From Tyto alba (taxonomy: Eukaryota; Chordata; Aves; Strigiformes; Tytonidae), in the NCBI RefSeq assembly GCF_018691265.1, contig NW_024881322.1, positions 13,541,489-13,605,488 on the forward strand: a DNA stretch of 64,000 nucleotides, in the 5' to 3' direction. A model generated the notes under the pieces. That model saw nothing but the letters and a program-made list of their open reading frames with translations, was not told the origin of the DNA and did not search any database. Both the position numbers and the translations under genes were made by a program. Of the stretch, positions 1 through 13,637 are shown one piece after another; position 1 is the stretch's first letter, and each line of letters starts with the position of its first letter.

Positions 1-2160
1 CGAGAGCTCAAGCTATGGTACTTGCAATAAAATCTAATTCTAGTGAATATTTGACTCCAGTTTTGTCCTCCCAAAACTTTCATAGGACAATTTAAAGACA
101 TAACAGATTATCAGGAGCTTGTTTTAATATTAATTAAATCATACACAAAGACAAAATTCTCAGCCCTTAAAATTACATAAGCAAAATTGACTTACAAGAT
201 TTGATCTTAATGGAGAGTGATATATTCATTGGTATCGAGACTTTGCTCTAATATCACTTTATACATACAGCTGTGATGAGAAGATTAAAAAACACATGAC
301 AACATGTGGAAATTACCAACGGTAAAATTATGTTTATTAAAATAACACTTTATTTTGTATAGGAGGAAGCCATACTGAAGAAAACCTATCTTTGGTCTTA
401 GGGGTGGCAGCAGCATTAGGGTTGTAATGCATCTCAAAGAAACAGTTTTCAGTGGATCTCGCATATCTAGTAACATTTCTTTCTTTTCAAGTAATTCAGA
501 TGAGTAAATTGCACATAAAAAATTTAGTGACTGAGGCTCTTTTTGCATGTTATTAGGCAATTGTTGGAGTTCTCACCAATTATAGTAGGTCAGCTCATTC
601 TCATTATTAAATCACAGTGGTCATTGAAATGCCAAACATTTTTGTAGAATTCACTCTATAAAATGTCAGCAAGTCTGTATGTTTTTATTAGTTTCAAATC
701 AGAAATTTCAATAGACCCTTTGTAAGTATTCCCAAAGCAATGTCCATTTCTGACTTTTTGAGACCACACAAAAATATTACAAATTAATCAGATTTTCAGA
801 TTTCTGCATAATAACTCTGCACATTTATTGTTTAATTCCATTCTAAAATACTGTTATGATTGACATCTTGCTGTAGAGGTAGAAGTCAATTGAATAATAT
901 GTAGCAGTCAATTTTATTTGTACCTTAATGTGCTGAAGTTTTTTTTTTTTTTCACATTTCCATTATTTATAAGTCTGTCCCCTTGGAGAATATATAGAAG
1001 AATTTGTTTTAAATGAGCTGATAATACCCTCTTTAAAATTTATAAGTGTGACATAATCGTATCCTTTTTCCTTACTGCACCAGGGTATGCCAATAATATA
1101 GTTCTGAATTATCGTGCACTTTCTAGTCATAGGACAAACATTGGAAAATAGCACCTCATTAAGGTTTGCTTAGAGCAGGATTTCAACTAGTCATCGGAAA
1201 AAACTAACAGAAGAGGAGCTAACCAGGAAACCTGATGCCATTGTGAGGGTTTTCTTTTTAAGAGACCGCAGTACTCTTGCAGCTACTTTTGAGACCTGCT
1301 GTCATTCTTTCACCTTCAAAGATAAATGTGGGCCTGATCATGCCACCAGCACTGAAAAACTTTGTGAATCAATGCAAGTCCTTCACCCGGAGGAAATGGG
1401 GGTTGGCACGTAGTTTTGAAAGCATCTTGGTACTTCCTTAGAACTCATAGGATGTTTTTCTTTCTCTTTTTCCTTTTCAAATCTGTATTGCAGACTTCAG
1501 CAAAATCCAGTAGGGCTGGACTGTGTTCTGTGCTTAGCAAGTCATTAGTGCCCAGCATATAGTTCGATTGTTGGGTATTGATCATCTCAATAAATGCTGG
1601 AAATCCTTGGTTTTGCAGAATTTTGCTCAGCCCCCACGTGCAATTTAGAAAACGAGCTGTCATTTGGAAGCGTACCTGTTTTCAGTTTTCATAGTGCCTT
1701 TTTATTGCATATAGTACAGCCTTTGCTACTTCAGTAACTGGCAAAAGAAATTACTTTACTAAGACACAAAGTAGAAGTGACTTGATTGTTTTTCAGATAA
1801 TTTTTGCTTTCAGGAATTAGAATGGCTGATGCTCACCTAAGCGTAAAAAATGCAGTTCCCACACATGCAGAGTGCTCATGTACTATATGTAAATTGATGT
1901 ATAATGCAACCCACATTAGCCGGGTTGATGATAGCTTCAGTTTCACTGCTGTCAGATTTTTGTAGCTCCTTGAATGAGTTGGCTGGTCTGAATGAATGTT
2001 AGCATAATTTATGCAGCTGATAAGTGATTTGAGTGCTTGAGTTATTGATAAAGCACTTTAACATATCATTTTCAGCTTGATGTTATGTGACATCAGACTA
2101 GAAGGTAATGTGCCGGTCCCCAGGCTTGATATTAAAGTCAATCTGCTCTTTGGATTTCAG
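1..2160 (+). other. POU6F2: POU6F2 intron, 3' end (upstream part of window)
   Basis: No coding exon is recognisable here. By position this is the 3' part of the intron that precedes the first visible POU6F2 exon; it ends in the acceptor TTTGGATTTCAG. The sequence is AT-rich, with a short T run near 940-952. Reading frames of 60-90 codons on both strands resemble no protein family I know and are treated as chance. The earlier POU6F2 exons (the acidic N-terminal segment) are not here and must lie upstream of the window. Confidence 0.75.
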
Positions 2161-2252
2161 AGGCCAGAGGAAACACAGTGCTGCCTGACACAAGCCCAGC
2201 AGACCAGCACCAACCCAGTCAGTCCCATCCTGCATTCCCTGTTGGGCCTCAG
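2161..2252 (+). CDS. POU6F2: POU6F2 internal coding exon (N-terminal region)
   Basis: This is an internal exon of POU6F2, a POU-homeodomain transcription factor acting in the nucleus and known from retina and brain. Reading from GCC at 2163 gives 30 codons. The peptide starts ARGNTVLPDTSPADQHQ and ends HPAFPVGPQ. From memory it matches the human POU6F2 segment that starts ARGN and ends FPVGPQ, with several substitutions in the middle. The 3' side is clear: the exon ends in CAG at 2252, followed by the donor GTCAGT, leaving phase 0. The 5' side is ambiguous because AG occurs at both 2159-2160 and 2161-2162. The exon is 92 bases with the first acceptor, or 90 bases (exactly 30 codons) with the second. 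A longer frame, 2077-2304, crosses the exon in the wrong register and is not the protein. No DNA-binding domain lies in this exon. Confidence 0.9.
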
Positions 2253-3206
2253 GTCAGTATCTTTCCTTTTGACTAATCAAGACATGCAATTTGATGAAAA
2301 GTAAATAACTGCGATTGATCATCTTTGATCTGTGTAACATAGAAAATGTGATTCTGTTTGGTTGCATTCAGTGTTACAATAAGGGAGCATGTATACATCG
2401 TGTATGTTTTGAAAGTTATTTGTTTGGAAAGATTAGCTTTTTGTATGTTTTTCTAAAATACGACCTAAGCAATTTTGCATATTTAGGAGGCTAAATTATT
2501 TGAATTTCATACATAAGTTATTTTTGAAATACATGTCATAATTTAATATTAAAAAGCTTGTGTAATTTTAATGTAACCTTATTGGCTCTGACAGTTCTGC
2601 CTGTCACATGCAACTCCTGCATTAGTAAAAGCATTTAATTATCTTTTATGCCAGGTATTTGTTTTCTTTAGAGCAAAGTGTAGGCAAAATAGTATGGCAC
2701 TGTGTAATATATATAAAAGATTTCTCACATCACTTCACAGTTTTATCCAAGCTCAGCCATACTCTAGGAAGATATTCAATGTTCTTCCACTTCATAGGAA
2801 AGTCTTGGTCCATACAGCTTCCAGTAATTGTTACAGTAGCATTTTCAGGTTTTACCAATCATTATACAACTGGAAAAAATTGGGAAATGTTGGCATTTAG
2901 GTACTTGAAGGCCAACTTGAGTTAGGCCTTCTTGTGTTCATCATTATCTTCCATGCACATGTAATGAGTTTTCCAGTCTCGATTCAACAGGCATTGCTAC
3001 CACGCTATGTTGACTGTAAGGCTTAAGGCTTCAGCCTGTCAAGTTTGTTAAAACTTTCTGTGTTGGTGAAAATATATGCTTTAAGATACTGGAAGCAGCG
3101 CGTGTCTATAATGGAACACAAAGGGATCCCCAGCCAGAAGAGCTAGAAGCATGTAATCCTGATCCATGCGCAGTAAAATAGGCTTGCTGTCTGTGTTTTG
3201 CTACAG
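2253..3206 (+). other. POU6F2: Short POU6F2 intron (954 bases)
   Basis: This intron is bounded by the donor GTCAGT at 2253 and the acceptor TTTTGCTACAG ending at 3206; it is phase 0 at both ends. It is AT-rich, and I see no mobile element or exon in it. Its length contrasts sharply with the intron that follows, which exceeds 60 kb. Confidence 0.85.
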
Positions 3207-3435
3207 CCATTACTGACAGCCCAACAGTTAGCCTCGGCAGTAGCGGGTGTGATGCCAGGAGGCACTCCAGCCTTGAATCAGCCGATCCTTATTCCGTTCA
3301 ACATGGCTGGGCAGCTGGGGGGCCAACAAGGACTCGTCCTCACTCTACCTACAGCGAATCTCACCAACATCCAAGGGCTGGTAGCAGCGGCTGCAGCAGG
3401 AGGCATCATGACTTTGCCATTGCAAAATCTACAAG
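3207..3435 (+). CDS. POU6F2: POU6F2 internal coding exon (conserved N-terminal block)
   Basis: This exon encodes 76 codons plus one base of POU6F2, in direct frame continuation (phase 0) from the exon ending at 2252. The peptide begins PLLTAQQLASAVAGVMPGG, contains NQPILIPFNMAGQLGGQQG and TLPTANLTNIQGL, then an Ala run (LVAAAAAGG), and ends IMTLPLQNLQ. From memory it is almost identical to human POU6F2; the one difference I notice is Thr for Pro after VMPGG. The paralogue POU6F1 has a clearly different version (LATVLTGVMVPAG), so the assignment to POU6F2 is firm. The block is rich in Gly, Ala, Leu and Gln and lies upstream of the Gln/Pro-rich region and the POU domains; a transactivation role is plausible but not shown by sequence. 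The donor is a strong GTAAGT at 3436, leaving phase 1. The ATG at 3198 lies in intron and is not a start codon. Confidence 0.97.
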
Positions 3436-5514
3436 GTAAGTCATGTTTATAATTTTTCTAATAGATTCTCTTGCCTGTTTGTTTCACTTTATCTCTCTTT
3501 TAAACTGAGTGATCTTTTTCCAGTTAAATGTTTCTGTTGATGCATATTGAAAGTTAATACTTGGGTTGTTTCTGAATAGTTGAGAGATACTTCAGAGATA
3601 TTTGCATTTTTATCAAAACAGATCGGAGGTTGGCTCTTAGATTCGATGGATCAGTAATGTAAAGTACTTGAATGATTCATTAGGCTTTTCTGTCATCAGT
3701 GATCAATCTTCTGTACTCACAGTTCACTTTAAAATTTCAAATGGCATCGTGAAGACAAGTGTTATGTTTCGCCACTGCTGATTAAGGTAGCTGAATTAAT
3801 AGGGGCAACTAAAACCACAGTATTACATCAAAATCACTTTTAATAAAACCTTTTATTATAAAATCAGAGTTTTCTCAACTGGCATCCGTGCCCCGTATAT
3901 GCATTCTTTTTCTTGCTGTGTGAGATCTGCTTTATCAATAGGGTTCTGCCAGCCTCATCCAAGCTGTTGAGGGAGTTACATGACTCCAGAGTCACAAGCA
4001 AGAAGTTCATCTCTGTATCTATCCTTCCCACTGTCTGAGCTCTACCATGTTTGCAACAGTTCTACCCAAAGACATCTGCTGCATTCTGCCAGTGGTCTAA
4101 AATTAGACTGAAAAGCAGTTCTCTGAGATACCATATCCCTGTTCTTCCCTACTATTCTCTGCTGTTCAATCAATGTGTCTAACACTGTTAGAAACAGCAC
4201 TCAGTCTAAACACATAAGATATAAAATACAGATGTATTTTTTTTTTACTACTAACTATGTTGATTGCTTCTCAGAAAACAGTTGTTGCTGAACAGAACTG
4301 AATCAAGTATAGCAAGATAAGTATTAGCCAGTATTTTACAATAGAATTGTTCAGCTTTAATAGAAGACGATGGTAAGACAGTGACTGGTATGAAAGTGAT
4401 AAAGCTGTGGGCAGGAAGTATCAAAATAAAGCTTTAGCTCTTTCGATTTATTTATTTGTTTATTTTTATTTCTTGCTGATGTAAATGGTAGGAAAAGGTT
4501 TCCTCAGATGGAATGGTAATTTTTTAAAACAAATACTCTGCACTGCACCCAAAGTACTGTTTAGTTGTTAAACTCTGGTGGCTGCTGATTACCAGCTGAA
4601 TTGTTTGAAGCACCAAATCGTACAGGTTGTGAAACAGAGAAAAGGAAGAGACAGCTCATGTGTCAAACAAACTCCCTTACAAACCGTCTGCATAGTTCTC
4701 TCACCTGTTGGAGCAGCTACTTCCCTTTACCTTGTGCATGTTTTAAAGTTTAATGTCAACAGACCTCTCTTATCATAGTTGTAAATGGTTTTCACTTTAA
4801 TGTTTAAAATAATGTCTCTCTCATACCATTAAGCTGCACCAAAGAACCTGTCATTCATAAATCATAGATGAAAAGGACACAGTAATGCACAAATTTTGCT
4901 TGTTTAAAATTTGAGAGTGCATGTAAAGTAGGGAACTGGAGATTAAAAAAATAATGCGGGAACAGGAGCGGGTAAAAGCAGATATAACAAAGTGAAGGGG
5001 AAGTGGCTTTTTAGCGTAGGTGGATGATGAAATCTTAATGAAGAAACAGGCATTATAAAAATGTAGCCTTCCCCACTGGAGTGTTCCCAGGTTATAGTTG
5101 CTGGGTATGTGGTATTATAAATAAACATAAGCTCGTGCAGTTCTTACATCACTTATTCACCCCGTGTTGTAAAGCTGGAGGGTAGGGATTAAGCCAGACA
5201 ACCTTTGCTCTTTAGTTTAGCCATGGGTGGCTAATTGCTAGCTAAAAGGTGTAACTCTGCTGCCAAATAAATTTTGCAAGCAGTGACCTTACCAAATGAA
5301 AAATTTTCCTCTATAATCTTAACTGGTAGATAGAAGCATGGGATCAAACAGGGACTTGCTGGAGCATCAGGTGCAGTTCCCTGTCTACGGATGCCACCAC
5401 ACCTTCCATCAAGTAGCTGAAGGGAACAGGACCCACATATTCACTTAGCTGCATTGATGTGTGTTGTCTTTCCTACCCTTCCCTCCTGATCCTCTAAGCA
5501 AGTGCCACTGCCCT

Positions 5515-5610
5515 CGTTATTTGGAAGTGAAATTGATACCCAAGGAAACGAAGTAACTTGGTCAAGATAGCACTTAAGAGCCTTGAATCACAGTTGTAAG
5601 CTTCTGTTGC
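5515..5610 (-). repeat. MIR/CORE-SINE-like fragment
   Basis: The + strand reads like the reverse complement of a MIR element: a segment resembling CCCAAGGAAACGAAGTAACT, then TTGGTCAAGATAGCACTTAAG. MIR in this orientation carries GAGGAAACTGAGGC followed by AAGTAACTTGCCCAAGGTCAC. The match is gapped and diverged, as expected for a repeat older than the bird-mammal split. Boundaries are approximate. Confidence 0.45.
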
Positions 5611-6589
5611 TTCCTATATATGTTGCATGCATGAATGAAGGTAGGTGAGAGTGCTGTGTTTCTAGAGAACATCTTTGGCTGTGGGCTATCATCAGTGCTC
5701 TTGAACCTGATTGACTTCTGGTCCCTGTTGTTTGTGATTATTTGAAAGGTAATCATAGAACATGTGTTCTGGTTTGTAGCCAGCACTTTTATAGGTATAC
5801 TCATAGAAACCTGTGCTTCAATACAGTTTTGGTAATTCCTGCTCTTTGGGCAAAATCAAACCATATCCATCAGCTTCCACCTCTCTTATACCTCACTGTA
5901 GCATGGTCAATCCAGATGAGCTGGGGACATGTTTTCACGGTGTTTTCTAACGCGGCTCATTACTCCTGTTGTTGTCACATCTGCTGTCCCTCAGTTTCCA
6001 GAGAAGTCAAGCACAGAGGTCCACAGCTTCTGTGAACTGGATCTTCTGGCGTCTTTTACTTCTTCTCTCATCAGTAAACTTCTATACCTCTTCAGCACAA
6101 ACCAGCTCAGCTAGGTAACTCAAAAGACAACACCCTGAAGACTTCTTGAATAATGTATGAATTTGGGAAAGTTCTGATCTAACAGAGTACTTGAATTTAT
6201 ACTGAAAGTTGATCAGGGGAGTAATCCCACTAAATTTTCTGTGATCTATATATATGTTTAACTGATTTTCTTCTTAGGGGCTTTCAGACCTTTGGGTGAT
6301 TGGGTAAAACAATTAAAACTCTTGCTTGTGGAAAGAGAAAAGATAATTCAGTGGTAGAAATTATAGAGGAGGTATGTTAAGCATTTAAAATGAGAAAACA
6401 AGAGTTTCTTTAAAAATTCAAGACATCGGTAAAATGGACTGATTAATGATGTGGAAATTACTCACACAGTATAACATATTCAGTGAAATTACCTATTCTT
6501 CAGTTGTCAGTTACCTATAAATAAGATTTTATCTTTTTTTTTTTTTTTTCTAAATGCCTTTGTGTCAAATTGTTCAGTTGCTCTATGGT

Positions 6590-6660
6590 CCTGATCCAGC
6601 ACTAAGTCAATAGGAATTGTGTTGCTGTAAGTGAAAAGAGGTTTAGACTGTAAGCTTCTT
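6590..6660. repeat. Possible ancient amniote repeat fragment
   Basis: The phrase CCTGATCCAGCACTAAGTCA followed by ATAGGAATTGTG resembles the 'cctgatccagc...aagtcaatgg' phrase common in old interspersed repeats of reptile and bird genomes. The piece is short and eroded, so family and strand are uncertain. Confidence 0.3.
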
Positions 6661-9600
6661 TCAAAACTACTTTTCTTGATACATACTTGATTGGTTTCTG
6701 CTCATTACACTATGTCACTTGCCATAGACACTGCTATACCATACTGTTCCCTGAGCAAATAAGTCAGATGTCTGTGAACAGAAGGAAAGATGATGAATGT
6801 GTAAATTCTTGCTGTGGAAATTACACAAAAATATGTTTTCCCTGGCTCCTATTAAGCTAATTTCATATGCACAAGGAATATGCAAAGAATACAAGTTACT
6901 GAGATGCCAGAGGGTTTGTGGCAGAATAGAGCAATCTGCTTTAGAGTAAATAGAAATCCCTGAACATAACACAGATTCACCTGTGCAACTTTGGCTTTCC
7001 ACCAACAGTTCTTTGAAGAAAGCAATAAGATCAACAACCATAACTTTTTACTGTAATTCACTAAAAGCACCAAAGAGAAGAGTTTAAAAAACATCCAAGA
7101 AAGCTGTTGTCCCAAGAAATTTACACACCTGTTTTCCCCTCACCATTTCTTAGAACTACAGCTGGAACACAGCTCTGCTTTTCTAATCAGCAAAAATTTT
7201 GGAGGTGTCACAATAGCAATGGTGAGGTTGCAAAAAGGGAAAAAGTAAAGGAGGTAGCCCAAAAGACAGTGTGTTGCCTATCTTTTGCTTTTGGTCCGTG
7301 ATGAACTGGTGTTCATCAATATTCAATTTTCTGTTATCAGGAGACTTTTCTGTGGGCTGAGCAGTTTCAGTTTCTGCGTTTCCTTTGCCAGGTCAGACTT
7401 CTCTAGGATTTGGAGGGAGGATGTTCTTTTTAGTTTTAGTTATCCTTCTCAAGGGTCTCTTCAAAGGACTAGTAGTTGCTTAATCTCAGAGTATTCAGTA
7501 ATGCCTGGGAGTTGATATTCATAAAAAGACATCCTCTCCTTAAGCTCACCTGATTTTTATATCTGGATGTAATATTTCTGAATATCTGAATAGAAAGATA
7601 CCTTTTTGGGCAGCTGAGTTTTTCTGTTTTGATTTCTTAATATATGTTTTTAGCCTTGTTGATTTCACGTTGAAATCCCAGAGAACTAGGAAGTTATTCC
7701 AGTGCTAAGGAGTTGATAAAGACTGTCCTCTCATTTTGTTCACTTTTCCATGACAGCCAAAGCAGTTTTAGCTAAAAAGTTAATGTATTTTAGCTATCCT
7801 TTGAGTATAGTACACATGTTTGAAATGAGAAAAAACTAGTGCAGTGTTGCCTACCAGCTCTGTCACACACCGTGGATAACAATTTGGGAGTCTCTCTGCA
7901 AAGGCTCAGCCCAGATATATTACAAAACGTAGCAATAGCACAACAGTGCTTTAGATATCTCAATGGATATGGAGCTTGAATGACACTTGAACCTTGAAAG
8001 AAATCAACAAGTTGGAGATTCTAGCCTCACGGCACTGAAAGTTTGTGTATTTTATTTCCACTACACATTGTACTGTTCCTAAAGTGGATGTCAATAATTT
8101 AATTCCAAGTCAGAGTTTCTCAATCTTGAGTTCTGAAAGAAATGAGAACAAACTATCTCCCCAAATCATTAGTGAAAGGCTTCAGTGCTGAAAGGAAGCC
8201 TTGCATGCCTGAAAATGTGAAATCATTAAATTACATTATTTAAACAGCAGCAGGTCATATTTTAGCTGCAATACAATGGAAGAGGAAATGTATTAAACAT
8301 CTTGAGAGCTAGGAGAAAGCCATTAAAATGTACTGATACGGGTAACAATAGACGTAGATGATGGTTAAAAAAAAATAAAAAGGCTTTTTTATGTCAGAAG
8401 GAATGTTAAGACAATGGTAACCAAAAGGAAAAAAAGGTATTGTTTACATTTATTAGATCTTGTTTCATCTGAATGTAGATTTGTATCATTAATTGTGCAA
8501 TAGATAAAGTAAACATGCTCTGTCTCCATTCCTCCATGTACACATACCTTAAAATTCAGAAATCAGAGGGAGATGAAAAACAAAGAAGAGACAGAAAAGA
8601 AGTAAACTACAAACCTCAATTGCTTACTGATCTAGAGTCCAAATTCCAGTTTTTTAGAACATTTTCCCCTTTTAACTAAAGTGATGCAGTCCCTATTCAT
8701 TTGTATTCTCCTTCAAGTAGCATGAAATAGCTTTCAGAGTCTACAGAAAGACAGTGTTTCACTTATGTATTTTAATGAGCACCAATGTCAGTAATAATCA
8801 AAATGATGTTTCACTTGGAGGAATGGTTTATTCCCAGGTACTTCTGCAGTGTACTAACATAACCAGAACAAGAATGACAAGAACCAAGAAAAGGAGCTGC
8901 ACTTGCTAGCAATTCCTGTGAAGCCCTCAAACCAAATATACCTCCCCTATCATGGTATAAATGCTGCACATAATGCAGTCACTGTAAAGGGCTCACTTAC
9001 ACAAAGAAGGAGTTAGCCACCCCCTAAGACTAACCTCCTTACCCTAGTACATGGAAAGAAATAGAAGAAATTTCTGCATCCTTAGTCACACTGAGGCATG
9101 CACAGAGCACCTATGGATTAGCAGCCACTACAGCAGGTTTCCTTAGGCTAACAGCAGTATCCCATCCCAGGTGTGTTGCCAGCAGAGATCCTGAAAGATG
9201 GGGTAGGTCGATGGTTTTGTGTCTCCCTCTGGTCTCCCAGGAAATGTACTCTTTCGGAGGCCTAACATCTGCTTTTAGGAGGAAGGACAAAATCTGCTTT
9301 TCTAAAGGTAGTACAGAAAGAACCTTACTGGGCTGGTTTTTTGTTTGCTTGTTTTTTTCTCCACCATACCAGGTTTCTCCTGGAGGAATGCTGTGGTCCC
9401 ATGTTAATTGCTCATCTTGTTCAGTGGCAAATTGCTGCCTTCACAGAGGGAATGTGAAAGGTTCAGGGCTTTATTAGTTACTAGTTGTTTATTGATCACT
9501 CCCAGTGTGTTAGCTATTTGTTGTTTGGATTTTCTGCCCCATAAGATAAAGGCCTACTGTCAGAGGTGTTAAAATGCAGTAGTCTTAATGTTTGTGTGCT

Positions 9601-12600
9601 CTGCTGTTGACTTCTACCCAAAGTAGACCTCAGGCATGCCTATTTTTTCGCTACTGATTGTTATGGAATGAGATCAGTGAGGAGTAATGATGTGATGTAG
9701 ATCAAGTTAATTCTGAAATCAAAGTGTTCACACCTACTAAAACTTTGTGGGCCAAGTTATGGTGGAGTCTAAGTTTCCATACTTGTATGCCAAGAAGCAG
9801 ATGGGAAAGACAGAAGTAGTCTGCACCTCCCCAAAGTTTCCACCAAAAACCTGTTGGTTAACTACCCTCCAGCAGGCAGGAGCACTAGGCTAGGAGTTGT
9901 GGTGTGACTGGTATGCAAGACGTGGGCGTTTCTGGGCAAGTACCCCTTTATTCAGTCCTGACTCAGACTGATACTGCTCCTGGCAGGAATATTCTGCGTG
10001 CAGGATTATAAATGAAATTTCTGTCAACCAGAACATGGATGCATTTTAATGCTGCTTTTAAAGTATATATTTGCACCTGTTTCCAGGAGCCTTTAATCTT
10101 CTTCTTGAATTTAGACCGTGACAATTTAAATTAATGTAGAGAAAACTCATTCCCATAATGTTAAGCACTTAACTTACTGTAATCTTACAAAAGCTGAGAA
10201 ATTTCAAATGCAAGTGAAAATCCTAGCTAGTGTTTGTCACTCTGTTCCTCACTTCTGCTTTGTAGCATATATACTACATGCACTGGTAGATCACGTGCAA
10301 ATAGATAGGTACATCTATATGGTGTATGCATATATCACTCATATGCCAATCCAAGATTCTTTACTGCAACGGAATGAGTTGTAGAAGGATTACCAGGACG
10401 GATTTGCAGCCTTCACCCTTAATTTCCTTGCCTTAGTGGATTTAAGTCAGACATTTATAGTCTTTGTGGTTTAATTTCCTTTGTTTTTCCATGGTGTTTG
10501 TATTAATAAAATCCCTATGATTCATGTTTTAAAAACTCCCTGGATACAAACTTGTGTTCCTGATAGACCAGTGAGATTCTAATCAAGCACATATATATTT
10601 AGGGACTCATAAAAACAACAAAGTCTTTATTGACCAGCTGGGTTTACGGGCATTTTTAATAGTGTGAATTTTGAATGCACGGAGCATACATGTTAACTGC
10701 CTAAGAGCCAGATTTGTTAATGAAATGTTAAAGTCTATGTGTATATGTACCATAGAATCATACACCTCCTCTTTTTATGGAGATCTCTTTTTTAAGAAAA
10801 AAATTGTCATGGAAAGTTCTGAAGGTGTCTTAAGACTCTCTTAGTAAAATCTTGAAGTTTATGTATCTTGAAACATTTTACAGCATCTTCTTTTTTTCCT
10901 TTTTTTTTTTTTTTTGAGAAAAAAAATCTGTCTGCCACTGAGATTGCTCTAAAATGAGAACAGGACCTGTCTGATGACATCAGAAATGATGAAAGTGAAA
11001 CTTCCTTGAGTTTTCTCGTCCCCAGACCTCTATGCAATTTTATGTCCTTTGGGTAGAAATCTGTACTCATGGAGATCTTTGGGCCTCAGTCTCATTTTGC
11101 TGCTGCTCCCTGAAGCTGCTTTCATTCCTTGAACGTTTTGTCTTTACAAGCCTATTGCTCTGACAGATGTAGCAGAGAGCACAGGCTGAGACTGGTGTTC
11201 CACCCCAGATGTCCCGTGCAATGGCAGACAGTTCATGCATGTTTTCTGCAACTTTCTTCCTACCTGTAAAGAAATGTGCAGATAGTTAGCAATATACTCT
11301 CCAACAAAGTGGCATAAATCATTACTGTTAGATGCCTCGAGCTCCTCAGACACAGCTAGATCTTTGCTAAATGTCCTAAATTCTTAAGACTTGCTCTGGT
11401 TCATAGACCTAAAAGAGGCTAGGCTCTTTTTCAGTAGCTGCAATAATAGGATGAATATTCCTTATTTGGGACTTACAGTGACCTTTTCCAGCCCACAGAA
11501 GGATTGGAAGTTTCCAGCAAGGTTAATAAGATCCAACACAATATGGATTCTTAGACTATTGCCTGCTATAGGGCTTTTTGCTTATTTAACATGAATATTG
11601 CTTTTGAAATTAATCAGTTGTAGATTTGACATATCTTACAGACTCTTCTTTCACTTAGTTGTGTTTTGTTATGATAAATTTTGTGATGTTAAAACTAAAT
11701 CTTCAGCATAAAGTCAAGTTTCTCATCTCACTTCCATGATTAATTCCATTCAAGTCAATTCTGATGCTTTGGATTTACATAATCAGATCCTTGAATATCT
11801 TTCCTTTTCTGTTTCTCAGATACCATTTTAGTCTCTTGTCCCTTTCCTCATCCAACACTGTTTCTGTCCATCCATGATATTTCAGCATGGTTTTTTTAAA
11901 GTTATTCACAACCCAAATATTCCTGAATGTATTTTGTACTGTGTAGCTGATTTACCATTACGTCAGCAGTAATAAATGAAGAAGATGTAAATGTCTGGAG
12001 ATGATAAACCTGTTGTAATTTTGCTGGTATATTTGGCTTCTGTATTTTAGAAGATGCAGTTGTAACAGGACATGAATCCTCTCTAAAAAGCAAGGAAATG
12101 ATAGTAGTACATTTTCAGGAAATTCACTTATTGGCAACCTGAAAGTTGTTTCTTTTGTTTATTTTTAAAAGGATAAAATCTCTCAAGAACAAATTGTGTA
12201 CATGTTCTCTGAAAACTGTAAGCAATCTGAACAGAGCAATCATTTTCAGATTCTCTCTTTGAGATTTTAGCTTTTCCTTTTTCAAGTCAATGCTTGTGAA
12301 CTGTAAAGGAAGACCATGTTCCCCTCCTAGCACTATAGAATCTTTAAAAAATACTCTGTCTCAGTTGTTTTTTTTTTTTTTTCTCCATTCATTTTACTGG
12401 TAACAAAATCAGTTCTTTAAATCTTTGTTTTACTCTGCTTTAGAAGGAGTGGTGGCTCAAAGTTATGTCTTATGAAATTACATTTATCTAATATGAGCAC
12501 CTTGGCCAGTTGCAGCCAAAATTAAAAACATATACTATTTGTTCCATTTGTCAGAAGAATATCATTGTTTGTAAATGTAAGACTTATCAAGTGTATCTTT

Positions 12601-13637
12601 ATGCATTTATGTTCCCATGAGTGCCATTATTTTAAAATTTCTTAGTGGTATTTATATATATTCAACGTTTGACATCAGATAATTTGAGTTTGCTATGTTT
12701 GTGAGATAACTCACAAGGGAGAAAGTTGTATTAAATAAATAATAGAGATAAATTTTATACTTCCATATATTTCAAAGCTAATGCAGCTAACTTGCAGTTG
12801 AATGGTAACATGAAGACACAGTGCTATAATATGATTGATTTGTTTTGACAGCAGCCAAATAATTGAGAGTGAAAGGTGTCAGCACAGATGAAATATTGTA
12901 TAAGCCACATTCAGAAGGCAACCCCAGCAGCAATAGCAACTGGAGTTTTATTTCCTTTGATATCGCACTGTTACTCACTTCCAGTTTATTATAAAACCAT
13001 GAAAGGTATGCAACTTTCCATATGATGGAGGCTTTTATGGAGGGGATAGAAACAGAAGTTTGTCAGGTACTTGAACAATAGATCCTGACAATGGGATTTA
13101 TGATGGATACAATATACAAGGGTAAATTATCTTAATCTTTCCCCCTGGTTTTCTCTCTTCTTTTAATCCCTTTTTACAGGCTACTGCTTATCTGGCATCT
13201 TACCTCTAGCTTAGAGGGTAAGTGACTCCCTCCAGAGCAACCATCAGTGTCAGTCTATGGATTGCCTGGCAGGGGATTGATGCAAAAGCAGCGCTGCTAT
13301 TACCCTCCCCAGCAGTGAGACTTGGTTTTAGTTCATCTCTTCTGCACAGCAAACGGTACCCATTCTGGCTGGCTGAGACAGAGTAAGGCTTGTGTATTTG
13401 CATCATGGCATCCTACTGAACTGCAGGGAATACAAAGAGCTATAGCATCTTTTGAGCCTAGGAGAGTGTAAGTGTGCAAGTAACCTAGTACAGAAGGTAG
13501 CCAGATAGACCCGCTGAAAATAATGCCTGAAAGCAAAATGATTTGAAAATAGCTATTGGCCTTCCCTAAAAGCACACTGAACAAGAGACTAGGGTGTGCC
13601 TGTAAAAACACAAGCTATTAAAGCTTCCTCTGTCCTG

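Noticed and set aside
2077..2304. 75-codon frame covering the first exon
   Set aside because: It reads the exon in the wrong register and runs through both splice sites. The correct frame gives the POU6F2 peptide.
10745..10775. CATAGAATCATA phrase as a CR1 3'-terminal 8-base repeat
   Set aside because: Only about one and a half units match and the flanking sequence shows no CR1 body, so chance is likely.
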